NCBI GenBank assembly: GCA_028287465.1
Contig: JAQBPO010000086.1
Coordinates: 1-64,000 of the forward strand
Reading direction: 5' to 3'
Origin: Fibrobacterota bacterium
Lineage (GTDB): Bacteria > Fibrobacterota > Fibrobacteria > UBA11236
Length of the DNA stretch: 64,000 nucleotides
Position numbers and translations under genes: made by a program. The notes below the pieces were generated by a model. The model had not been told where the DNA came from. It did no database searches and saw nothing but the letters and a program-made list of their open reading frames with translations. Shown here piece by piece: positions 1-7,077 of the stretch (position 1 is its first letter; the number at the start of each line of letters is the position of its first letter).

Positions 1-773
1 TTGGCCGTCCCGTCGAGCTTGGTCACCACCAGGCCGTCCAGCTTCACGATGGCGTTGAATCCCTGCCCTTGCTGGATCGCGTTCTGACCGGTGTTCCCGT
101 CCACCACCAGCAGGCATTCGTGCGGCAAGGCTTCGTCGTGCTTGCGGAGGACGCGCACCATCTTGCGCAGTTCTTCCATGAGGTGGCCCTTGTTGTGCAA
201 ACGCCCCGCGGTATCGATGATGAGAACGTCCGTGCCGCGCGCCTTGGCGGCCGCGTAGGAATCGTAGGCCACCGAGGCGGCGTCCGCGCCTTCCTGATGC
301 TTGATGATGTCCACTTCGACCCGTTGGGCCCATTTGTCCAGTTGCTCGATGGCGCCTGCCCGGAAGGTATCCCCGGCCGCCACCATCACCGCCAGGCCCT
401 TGGACTTGTAATGGTGCGCCAGCTTGCCGATGGTCGTGGTCTTGCCCGCGCCGTTCACGCCGATCATCATGATGACATGGGGCTTGGCCTTGGCCTCCCA
501 AGGCGGGGTCACAGGCATCAGGTTGCGCGTTGATTCCGCCATCCATTCCAGCAACTGCTTGCTGTCGATCTCCATGCCCTTGGCCTTTTCGCGAACGTCA
601 TCCATGATTCGCGCGGCCACGTCCATGCCGATATCCGCCGCGAGGAGCTTCTCCTCGATATTCTCGATGACCTGTTCGGTGAGCTTGCCCTTGCCGAAGG
701 CGCCCGTGACCTCCTTGACCACGCTCTCGCGCGTCTTGCTCAGGCCCTTCGCTATCTTGCTGAAAAATCCCAT
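1..773 (-). CDS. ftsY: Signal recognition particle receptor FtsY (3' end outside window)
   Basis: FtsY is the SRP receptor GTPase that docks ribosome-nascent chain complexes at the inner membrane. The start is the ATG at 773, preceded by AGGAAG. The product opens with a short helical N domain (about residues 1-100) without the long acidic A domain of E. coli FtsY. The G domain follows, with GVNGAGKTTT (P-loop), DTFRAGAIEQL, DTAGR and TKLDG all readable, so it should be an active GTPase. The G-VNG form of the P-loop is the FtsY/Ffh signature. The gene runs off the left edge, so about 257 codons are visible and the C-terminal part of the NG domain is missing. A TATATT box lies 22 nt upstream of the start. 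Confidence 0.95.
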   Translation of the reverse strand, partial: MGFFSKIAKGLSKTRESVVKEVTGAFGKGKLTEQVIENIEEKLLAADIGMDVAARIMDDVREKAKGMEIDSKQLLEWMAESTRNLMPVTPPWEAKAKPHVIMMIGVNGAGKTTTIGKLAHHYKSKGLAVMVAAGDTFRAGAIEQLDKWAQRVEVDIIKHQEGADAASVAYDSYAAAKARGTDVLIIDTAGRLHNKGHLMEELRKMVRVLRKHDEALPHECLLVVDGNTGQNAIQQGQGFNAIVKLDGLVVTKLDGTA

Positions 774-1129
774 TTATGACTTCCTGTTTGGATCGAATAT
801 AAAATAAGACGGGTCAGGGGGGAGGAGCGCGGGAGGCCTGCGAATGACGAGAATAAGGGGTTTTGAGGACTGCACCGAACTCTTTGGGACCCACCACCAC
901 CCGCATAAGCGACATGGCGGCCCGGCTAAGCGGTGGGAAAGCGCGGGCGGGCGTCTGCGCGACCGCGATGCGCGAGGCCCCCATTCGCGAAGGAGCGTAT
1001 AGGCCCCAAAGAATCCACCCGACCGAACGGCCGGCAGACCCCAATGTATCTGAAGCAAACCCGCTGCAGCAGTCGGCCAGGAACTCCGCCCCGCCCGCCC
1101 GCGCGGCCCCCTCTTCCTCACCGACCCGG
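774..1129. other. Intergenic region without a supported gene
   Basis: This stretch between the HDOD gene and ftsY carries the ftsY promoter near its left end. The open frames in it are Arg/Pro/Gly-rich, have no ribosome-binding site and resemble no family I know, so I treat them as GC-driven artefacts. I see no clear terminator for the HDOD gene. Confidence 0.5.
796..801 (-). promoter_or_regulatory. Putative -10 box of ftsY (TATATT)
   Basis: TATATT on the minus strand, 22 nt before the ftsY ATG, would give a leader of about 16 nt that contains the AGGAAG ribosome-binding site. No recognisable -35 hexamer lies at normal spacing. It matches the TATNTT-like boxes seen upstream of other genes in the window. 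Confidence 0.4.
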
Positions 1130-1981
1130 TTACGCCCCCATCATATCGCCGAAGGCATCAATCTCATTCTTCTGGGAAAGCAGCCAGTCGCCGAAGATCA
1201 TCAACTGCTCAACGGGCAGGCTGAACTCCTGCAGGTAGGCCTCCTGGGTGGGAGGCGCGGCCTCGCCGGCGATGTTGGTCATCTGGAATCCGTGCGCGAC
1301 CAGGTCGGCCAGATGGACGACGATGACCTTGCGGTAGAAGTCCTTGCTCAATTCGGGTTGGTGGTGGTAGGCGATGGCGTCCACCAGGTCGCCGGGGAAA
1401 TTCCACTGCTCGGCTACGATGCGGCCCAGGCGGCCGTGGTCGAAACCGAATACCATGCTTTCGGCTTCGGAAAGGGTTACCGGGCCGGTCTTGAGGGTCT
1501 GGGCCACGCGCGGGAACTCGCCCGAGCCCATTTCGACCATGGCGCCCAGATCGTGGAGCAGACCCATGCTGAAGAGCTCCTCCTCCTCCTGATTGGTATA
1601 GGCGCCCGTGAATCGGCCTATGTGCCTGGAAAGCATGGCCACGGCAACGGAATGCTTCCAGAAATCGGGCCAGGATCCGCCTCCGTTCGCCCCCAGGGAT
1701 GCGGAAAGGGCCATGCGGGAAATGTTGTGGTTTCCCAGGCGTACGATGGCCGCTTTGAGCGAGGTGATGGACTTGGGCGTGCCGAAGAATACGGAATTGG
1801 CCGCCTTGAGGACCTTTGAGGAGATGGCCGGTTCCTTCTCCAGCACTTGAACGAGGTCCGAGGCGGAGCAGGAAGGATCGCGAAGGACCGTCAGGGTCTG
1901 TTGGATCAGAACGGGATTCCTGGGTACGCCGCCGTGATTCTTGAAGAAGGTTTCCGGATTCCCGAAGTCGCTTTCTGACAC
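1130..1981 (-). CDS. HDOD domain protein (downstream member of a tandem pair)
   Basis: A 283-residue protein made almost entirely of one HDOD domain, an HD-superfamily relative found in signalling proteins that usually lacks the full metal-binding set. Visible marks are the EPAISSKVLKAANSVFFG segment (typical HDOD 'LS.KLLR.aNSa.y' helix), the FWKHSVAVAM helix, LLHDLG and AYHHQPE. The apparent start is GTG at 1981, 12 nt after the stop of the HDOD gene at 1994-2872, so the two are almost certainly co-transcribed. The proteins are clearly paralogous. This one is more divergent and has LHDLG where its partner has LHDIGK. HDOD proteins are linked to regulation of motility, stress and c-di-GMP signalling, but nothing here fixes the pathway. 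Confidence 0.85.
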   Translation of the reverse strand: MSESDFGNPETFFKNHGGVPRNPVLIQQTLTVLRDPSCSASDLVQVLEKEPAISSKVLKAANSVFFGTPKSITSLKAAIVRLGNHNISRMALSASLGANGGGSWPDFWKHSVAVAMLSRHIGRFTGAYTNQEEEELFSMGLLHDLGAMVEMGSGEFPRVAQTLKTGPVTLSEAESMVFGFDHGRLGRIVAEQWNFPGDLVDAIAYHHQPELSKDFYRKVIVVHLADLVAHGFQMTNIAGEAAPPTQEAYLQEFSLPVEQLMIFGDWLLSQKNEIDAFGDMMGA

Positions 1982-1993
1982 GGGCGGATCCGC

Positions 1994-2872
1994 CTAGTTG
2001 GCTTCTATCAATGAGAAGAAAGGCTCGGCTTCCTGGATATGCTTCTCCAGGTCTTCCAGCAACTGCTCCTCGGTGATTCCGAGGCCGAGCACCGCTTCGA
2101 CTTCCTTGATGAGGGGCGCGTAGGTCTCGTTTTCCATGGTACCGCTGCCCTTCATATGGCATAGGTGGTTCGCGTAATGCACGATGCACGCCATGTCCTG
2201 CGAGGCCTTGTCGTCCAGGGGGGAATGATGGTTCACGATCGGGCCCTTCAACTCGTTGGGCATCTGCCATTTGTCCACCAGCATGCCGCTCACGTCGGCA
2301 TGGCTCATGCCCAACAGGGACTTCTCCACCATGAACAAGGGCAGGCCCTTTTCCTTGGCGGCCTTGAGCACGGGGAGGTAATCGTCGTTCGAATACTGTT
2401 CGAGGATGATCTTGCCGATATCGTGCAACAGGCCCGCGCTGAAGGCGGTCTCCATGTCGACCAGCTTTTTCCTGCGGTAAACCTGCGCCACCATGCGGGA
2501 AGCGATGCCCACCATGAAGGAATGCTTCCAGAAGGACTTCCGATCGAAGCTCACGAGGCCGGGCTTCTGGGGGAACACCTTGAGCACCGAGGCGGAAAGC
2601 ACCAGGCTGCGGATGGTATTGAAGCCCAGGATGACGATGGCGGAATTCACCGATGATATGGTGCGGGGAATGCCGTAAAAGGCCGAGTTCGCCAGGCGGA
2701 GGACCTTGGAGGTCAGGGCGACGTCGCGGGAAATGAATTTGGCCACGTCCTCGGCGCTGGAGTGCGGATCATTGACGATCTGCATCACGCGGGCGGCGAT
2801 GGTGGGCATGGTGGGAATCTGTCCAAGATCCTGGATGATCCGCTGATATCGTTTCTTGGACTCCTCAGTCAT
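1994..2872 (-). CDS. HDOD domain protein (upstream member of a tandem pair)
   Basis: A 292-residue single-domain HDOD protein. It shows the usual N-terminal 'LGQIPTMPTIAARVMQI' opening, SRDVALTSKVLRLANSAFYG, FWKHSFMVGIASR, LLHDIGKIILEQY and NHHSP. It starts with ATG at 2872 after a weak purine-rich AAGAGAA. The next gene on the strand is a paralogue 12 nt downstream. A perfect 12-bp palindrome, GGCGGATCCGCC (1983-1994), overlaps this stop region. The HD pair in LLHDIGK is present, but HDOD domains are generally not proven hydrolases, so a regulatory or scaffold role is more likely than an enzymatic one. Confidence 0.88.
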   Translation of the reverse strand: MTEESKKRYQRIIQDLGQIPTMPTIAARVMQIVNDPHSSAEDVAKFISRDVALTSKVLRLANSAFYGIPRTISSVNSAIVILGFNTIRSLVLSASVLKVFPQKPGLVSFDRKSFWKHSFMVGIASRMVAQVYRRKKLVDMETAFSAGLLHDIGKIILEQYSNDDYLPVLKAAKEKGLPLFMVEKSLLGMSHADVSGMLVDKWQMPNELKGPIVNHHSPLDDKASQDMACIVHYANHLCHMKGSGTMENETYAPLIKEVEAVLGLGITEEQLLEDLEKHIQEAEPFFSLIEAN

Positions 2873-3050
2873 GCTTCTGTTCTCTTTCGGGATGCTTCGA
2901 TCAGTCTAGCATGGATTGCAGGGGGAAGAAAAGGGGGTCGGCGAAGGAGTTCACGAGGTCTGATCGGTGTAAACTGCGGTGACCCATGGTGTTCGCCGGG
3001 TCGATGCCGCCCGGGAATCTGCCAAGGGCCCGGGAGCCGGGAGCAGGAGC

Positions 3051-3086
3051 AAAGAAAAAGCCGCCAAACATGGTGTTTTGGCGGCT
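3051..3086 (-). terminator. Rho-independent terminator of clpP
   Basis: On the minus strand a 10-bp stem (AGCCGCCAAA at 3059-3068 pairing with 3077-3086, 8-nt loop) is followed by TTTTCTTT. It lies about 75 nt past the clpP stop. Confidence 0.8.
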
Positions 3087-3160
3087 CTTGAAGTGAAATC
3101 GGCCCGGTTTCCGGGCTCCCGGCAGGAGACCCCGAAGGGTCGCCTCCGGAGGTCTTTCCC

Positions 3161-3754
3161 TTACAGCTTGTTTTCGACGATGTCGATCATGCCGTAGGAC
3201 TTCGCCTCGTCCGCGGTCATGAAACGGTCGCGGTCGGTATCCAATTCGATCTGTTCCATGCTCTTGCCGGTGGCTTCAGCCAGGAACTTGTTGAGCGCCG
3301 TGCGGATGCGCAGCATCTCTTCCGCCTGGATCTCGATGTCCGTGGCGGGCCCGTACATCTGGCCGGAGATCAGGGGCTGATGGATCATCACGCGGGAGCT
3401 CTTCCAGGCATAACGCTTGCCCTTGGCACCGCCCGCAAGCAGCACGGCGCCCATGGAGGCGGCCTGGCCGCAAACGATGGTGACCACGTCCGACTTGACC
3501 GCCTGCATCGCATCGATGATAGCGAGGCCGGAGGATATTACGCCGCCGGGGCTGTTGATGTAGAAGTAGATATCGTCGTGATTCTGGGAATCCAGGTAGA
3601 TCAGCTGCTTGACGATCTTTTCCGCGGCCGCGTCGTCCACCGCGGTCCACAGGAAGATCTTCCTGGCCTTGATGAAGGACTCCATGATTTCCTTGGCGAG
3701 GAACGAAGGCTCTTCTTTGTCCTTCTCTTTGTCTTTGTCGTCATTCCTGATCAT
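3161..3754 (-). CDS. clpP: ATP-dependent Clp protease proteolytic subunit
   Basis: ClpP is the serine peptidase barrel that degrades proteins unfolded by ClpX or ClpA. The frame is open to 3889, but the ATG at 3754 gives 197 residues, the normal ClpP length, and removes an unrelated leader. With that start the catalytic triad is Ser100 (GQAASMGA), His125 (RVMIHQPL) and Asp172 (IELDTDRDRFM). The INSPGG oxyanion-region motif is also present. The first ~15 residues are unusually charged (repeated DK/EK), which is odd for a region that normally forms the axial loops. No clpX or tig is adjacent; the neighbours are cysS and the HDOD pair. A good terminator follows the stop. Confidence 0.93.
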   Translation of the reverse strand: MIRNDDKDKEKDKEEPSFLAKEIMESFIKARKIFLWTAVDDAAAEKIVKQLIYLDSQNHDDIYFYINSPGGVISSGLAIIDAMQAVKSDVVTIVCGQAASMGAVLLAGGAKGKRYAWKSSRVMIHQPLISGQMYGPATDIEIQAEEMLRIRTALNKFLAEATGKSMEQIELDTDRDRFMTADEAKSYGMIDIVENKL

Positions 3755-3827
3755 GTTGCCGCCGTGACTTTGGGTGAAGGTTTCTTCCGCCCCGGGAATC
3801 CGACTTGCGGATCGTCCCGGTCCTGGA

Positions 3828-3833
3828 ATTATA
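3828..3833 (-). promoter_or_regulatory. Putative -10 box of clpP (TATAAT)
   Basis: A perfect TATAAT on the minus strand would give a leader of about 67 nt to the chosen clpP ATG. A second box, TATATT (3839-3844), lies just upstream, so two overlapping starts are possible. Confidence 0.4.
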
Positions 3834-3891
3834 TCATCAATATACGAACACCATAAATAGAAATTTCCGCAAGGGGTATGCAATCTCAATG

Positions 3892-3907
3892 TCGGTTAAG
3901 TAACCGA
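3892..3907. promoter_or_regulatory. Perfect inverted repeat between clpP and cysS
   Basis: TCGGTTA-AG-TAACCGA is a 7-bp perfect inverted repeat about 60 bp upstream of the clpP -10 boxes and just past the cysS stop. No T-run follows it, so it is more like an operator or a weak cysS end structure than an intrinsic terminator. Confidence 0.25.
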
Positions 3908-3932
3908 TCGGTACCATCGATGCGGGTCGGTT

Positions 3933-5369
3933 TCACAATGGAAACCAGCCGGTGGTGCCATCGGGGTTGTCCTTGACTCCGAAACCCTTGGCTTTCAGGA
4001 GATCGCGGATCTCATCGCTCCGCTTCCAGTCCTTGTTCTTGCGCGCGTCCTTGCGCTCGTCGAGCAGGGCATGGAGCGGACCGGGCAGAGACTTGTCCGA
4101 GCCTTCGGATTTCCCCTCGAGGCCCAGGCCGAGCAGGCGATCGGCATCCCGCACCAGCGCGGACTTCTCGCCCTCCAGCAGATCCGGATCCTTCAGCATC
4201 TGGTTCAATACGGCCAAGGCCTGCGGGAACCCGAGGTCGTCGAAGGCGGCCTCACGGAAGCGCCGCTGCCAGCCCAGGGCGTTCTCCGAAGCGATGGAGG
4301 TGGCCTTTCCGATGAGGGGATCCGTCTTGCGGCGGAGGCTTTTGAGTGAATCGCGCGCGGTGTCCAGGCCTTCCCAGCTGAAGTTGAGGTAGCTGCGGTA
4401 ATGCGCGCCCAGGCAGAAGTAACGGTAGTCCATGGCGCCGTAGTTTTTCTGGATGAGGTAATCCAGGGTGACGAATTCACCGGACGACTTGGACATCTTT
4501 CCGCCGCCTCCCTCTTCGGTGGGCGCTTCCAGCAGCCAGCCGCCATGCAGCCAGAACCGGGAGAAGGTAACGCCGGTGGCACCCTCGGACTGGGCGATCT
4601 CGTTGCTGTGGTGCACGCGGATATGGTCGGTGCCGCCGCAATGGATGTCCAGGGTGGGCCCCAGGTGCTTCATGGCCATGGCGGAACATTCCACATGCCA
4701 GCCGGGGAAGCCGCGCCCCCAGGGGGAGTCCCATTCCATGGCGCGCCTGGCATCCCGGGGGGAAATCTTCCAGAGGGCGAAGTCGGTGGCGTTGCGCTTG
4801 CCTTCCGTGACGCCGATGCGGGCGCCCTCCTGCATGCCTCGGATGTCCAGACCGGCGAAGTCCGCGTAGCGCGGGAATTTGACCGTGTCGAAATAGACTC
4901 CGTCTTCCGGGATCACGTAGGCGAAGCCCTTTTCCTCGAGGGTGCGCACCAGGGCGATCTGCTCGGGGATATGGTCCGTGGCCATGGTCCACTTGCTGGG
5001 CGCGACCAGATTCAGCCGATCCCAATCCTTCATGAACGCCTGCGTATAGAAATCCGCGATCTCCCAGACGCTCTTGCCTTCCCGCGCGGCGCCTTTCTCC
5101 ATCTTGTCCTCGCCCGTATCGGCATCCGAGGTGAGATGCCCCACGTCCGTGATGTTCACGATGTGGTTGACGGTATAACCCTGGTAGTCCAGGACGCGGC
5201 GGAGCAGGTCCTCGAACACGTAGGTGCGCAGGTTCCCGATATGGGCGTAATGATACACCGTAGGCCCGCAACAATAGACGTTGGCCACGCCGGGATGCAA
5301 GGTCGTGAAGGGTTCCTGCTTGCGGGAAGCGGTATTGTAGAAGGAGAGTTCCGGCGTCATCTGGGCCAT
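3933..5369 (-). CDS. cysS: Cysteinyl-tRNA synthetase
   Basis: Class I aminoacyl-tRNA synthetase that charges tRNA-Cys. The 478 residues match the usual length. The HIGH-type motif is HIGN at 43-46 and the KMSKS motif is exact at 291-295. The zinc ligands expected of the family are visible as Cys34 (in CCGPTVYHYAHIGN), Cys228 (HVECSAMA), His253 and Glu257 (VHHSNEIAQ). The C-terminal helical DALR-like and tip regions end with GTTGWFPL. The gene has its own TATAAT box in the 111-nt gap from the upstream SagB gene, and the C-terminal tail is short. Confidence 0.96.
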   Translation of the reverse strand: MAQMTPELSFYNTASRKQEPFTTLHPGVANVYCCGPTVYHYAHIGNLRTYVFEDLLRRVLDYQGYTVNHIVNITDVGHLTSDADTGEDKMEKGAAREGKSVWEIADFYTQAFMKDWDRLNLVAPSKWTMATDHIPEQIALVRTLEEKGFAYVIPEDGVYFDTVKFPRYADFAGLDIRGMQEGARIGVTEGKRNATDFALWKISPRDARRAMEWDSPWGRGFPGWHVECSAMAMKHLGPTLDIHCGGTDHIRVHHSNEIAQSEGATGVTFSRFWLHGGWLLEAPTEEGGGGKMSKSSGEFVTLDYLIQKNYGAMDYRYFCLGAHYRSYLNFSWEGLDTARDSLKSLRRKTDPLIGKATSIASENALGWQRRFREAAFDDLGFPQALAVLNQMLKDPDLLEGEKSALVRDADRLLGLGLEGKSEGSDKSLPGPLHALLDERKDARKNKDWKRSDEIRDLLKAKGFGVKDNPDGTTGWFPL

Positions 5370-5419
5370 TCGGTTAGCTTGGAGGATGGAAAAGGCGGCG
5401 TACCGAGGGAAAAATGCAA

Positions 5420-5425
5420 ATTATA
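5420..5425 (-). promoter_or_regulatory. Putative -10 box of cysS (TATAAT)
   Basis: A perfect TATAAT in GGGCGTATAATTTGC on the minus strand would give a leader of about 44 nt to the cysS ATG. No convincing -35 is visible. Confidence 0.5.
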
Positions 5426-5480
5426 CGCCCAAACTCCTACCGGATCGGGACGTTCCGGCATGGATCGCGGTCCGGAAGCG

Positions 5481-7019
5481 CTATTCCTGCTCGGGAACGC
5501 CCACCAGGGTGATGTAGAGGATGCCATGCGAAAGCGGGATGTCCAGGAGTTCGTTGGCCTGGTCGTCGTAGTACCCGCCGATCCCGCTCGAACCCAGGCC
5601 GGCATAGACGGCCCATAGGTTGATGCGCTCGCCGATCTGGCCGGCGTCCATGCAAGCGTACCGATAGCCGCGATCCCCGTACGCTTCCGCCAGGCGGGCG
5701 ATATCCGAGGTATGCACCAGGGCGAAGGCGCACTCGTTCGCGAGATCCTGCCCCAGGCACATGAAATTGGTTTCCGACCGGAAGTCCCCCGGCCGCTTGG
5801 GCTCCAGCTCCAGGGTATCGGTCCTCAGGCGGTAGACGCCCGGTTCCAGTCCCTTTACGTCCAGGACGACGATATGGAACTCGAGTTGGCCCGAGGCCAG
5901 GCACCAGGATGCGTCGGAGGGCCGGAAGGCATAGGCCAGCATTTCGCGCATCTGGCCCTGCGATATCGCCGCGCCGCTGAATTTACGGCAGCTTCGCCGG
6001 CTAAGGATGGTCTTGAGGGGATTGAAATCCGCGGGCATGGCGAAGTCCGGTCCGCCGCATGGCGCATGGACGGGGGGCCGCAGGTTCTTTTCCGATCGGA
6101 TGCGCTCGCAGGCGTTCTGCTGCACCTGCATGGAATCCCTGATGCCGGGATCCCTTATGCCCGCGTCCCGGGACCCGGCCGGGATTTCCCCTTCACCATC
6201 GCCCAGTTCCCTGCCGGTGGAACCGGCGGCGGCCAGATGCCGGATGGCCTCGGCAGGCGTTTCCCCGGGATACTGCCCGGAGAAGGAAGGGAGCGTTCCG
6301 CGGGGACCGATGGCCACTCCCAGGAGCGGGAACTCTTCCTTTGGCGAGAGGAAAAGGAGTTCTTCGAGGCCGGCGTCCAGGAATCCGCCCATCAGGGAAT
6401 GATCGAGGCCGGAGTAGCGGCAGACCTCGAGCAGGTTCCCCACCGCATGGCCCGTGTCCAGCAGGATGCGCCGGTAGGCGCGTTCCTTATAGCGCCAGGC
6501 GCTGCGGCCGTACAAGCCGGTGAAGATGAGGATGAGCCCGGAGGCGTCGACCGCGGGGTGCCCGAGGAAGTAATGATTGAGATCCCCCCAGAAGGATCCC
6601 TGCCAGACGGGAATGAGGGCTGACTTGAGCGAATGGTAGTGGTACAGGCCGTCCGGGAGGCCGCTCTGGTTGCGCGCGGCCACGTACATCTCGGTGGGAT
6701 AGAGTCCGCCTGCGGAGGGCGCGGCGCGGAGGAAGTAATCGCCTCCGCCTTGATCGCCCAGGCGCGCGGTGAGGCCCAAGGTGAAGAAAAGAAGCTTGGC
6801 GATGTTCTCGAGGCCGGCTTCCGGACTCTCGGTAACGGGCGCGCCCTCCTCGAGATGATCCATCACCGCCTGGAGGCGCGAGAGCAGGTCGATTTTGACT
6901 TTGGAGCTTATGGCCTTGAAGGCCGGAGGCTGGTGATCCCAGTGCACGGGTCCCAGCTTATCTATAGTATTGGGATTGTACTTGGTGAGTTCGTGGTATC
7001 TTTCAGTGAAACTGGCCAA
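5481..7019 (-). CDS. SagB/ThcOx-type FMN oxidoreductase with two nitroreductase-like halves
   Basis: A 512-residue protein of the SagB-type dehydrogenase branch of the nitroreductase fold, which uses FMN. In RiPP pathways such enzymes oxidise azolines to azoles. The N-terminal half opens with RYHELTKYNPNTI, the usual SagB start. The C-terminal half opens with ILSRRSCRKFSG, the nitroreductase 'RRS.R.F' phosphate-binding arginines, and ends with LGSSGIGGYYDD. The halves are joined by a low-complexity linker (GIRDPGIRDS). The start is a TTG at 7019, which is supported by AAAAGGAG 8 nt upstream and removes 57 unsupported residues that would overlap the divergent gene. No YcaO, precursor peptide or RiPP exporter is nearby, so its substrate is unknown. 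Confidence 0.82.
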   Translation of the reverse strand: MASFTERYHELTKYNPNTIDKLGPVHWDHQPPAFKAISSKVKIDLLSRLQAVMDHLEEGAPVTESPEAGLENIAKLLFFTLGLTARLGDQGGGDYFLRAAPSAGGLYPTEMYVAARNQSGLPDGLYHYHSLKSALIPVWQGSFWGDLNHYFLGHPAVDASGLILIFTGLYGRSAWRYKERAYRRILLDTGHAVGNLLEVCRYSGLDHSLMGGFLDAGLEELLFLSPKEEFPLLGVAIGPRGTLPSFSGQYPGETPAEAIRHLAAAGSTGRELGDGEGEIPAGSRDAGIRDPGIRDSMQVQQNACERIRSEKNLRPPVHAPCGGPDFAMPADFNPLKTILSRRSCRKFSGAAISQGQMREMLAYAFRPSDASWCLASGQLEFHIVVLDVKGLEPGVYRLRTDTLELEPKRPGDFRSETNFMCLGQDLANECAFALVHTSDIARLAEAYGDRGYRYACMDAGQIGERINLWAVYAGLGSSGIGGYYDDQANELLDIPLSHGILYITLVGVPEQE

Positions 7020-7027
7020 GGTTTTTG

Positions 7028-7035
7028 CTCCTTTT
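7028..7035 (-). promoter_or_regulatory. Ribosome-binding site fixing the TTG start of the SagB gene
   Basis: AAAAGGAG on the minus strand lies 8 nt before the in-frame TTG at 7019. It is the only good Shine-Dalgarno in the region, and it shifts the start 171 nt downstream of the longest frame. Confidence 0.75.
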
Positions 7036-7062
7036 CGAATGTAACTAGGCGTCCGATTTTTG

Positions 7063-7068
7063 TACACT
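7063..7068 (+). promoter_or_regulatory. Putative -10 box (TACACT) of the metallopeptidase gene
   Basis: TACACT ends 9 nt before the ATG at 7078, which has no Shine-Dalgarno. The implied transcript would start at or just before the start codon. Confidence 0.35.
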
Positions 7069-7077
7069 ATGGGGCTT

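Noticed and set aside
774-1121. Minus-strand open frame of 115 codons upstream of ftsY
   Set aside because: Arg/Pro/Gly-rich, no ribosome-binding site, no family resemblance, and it overlaps the ftsY promoter. Typical of GC-rich non-coding DNA.
1209-2270. 353-codon minus-strand frame across both HDOD genes
   Set aside because: It overlaps two clear HDOD genes in another frame and its translation is low-complexity. It could have suggested a frameshifted fusion, but both HDOD frames are intact with their own starts and stops.
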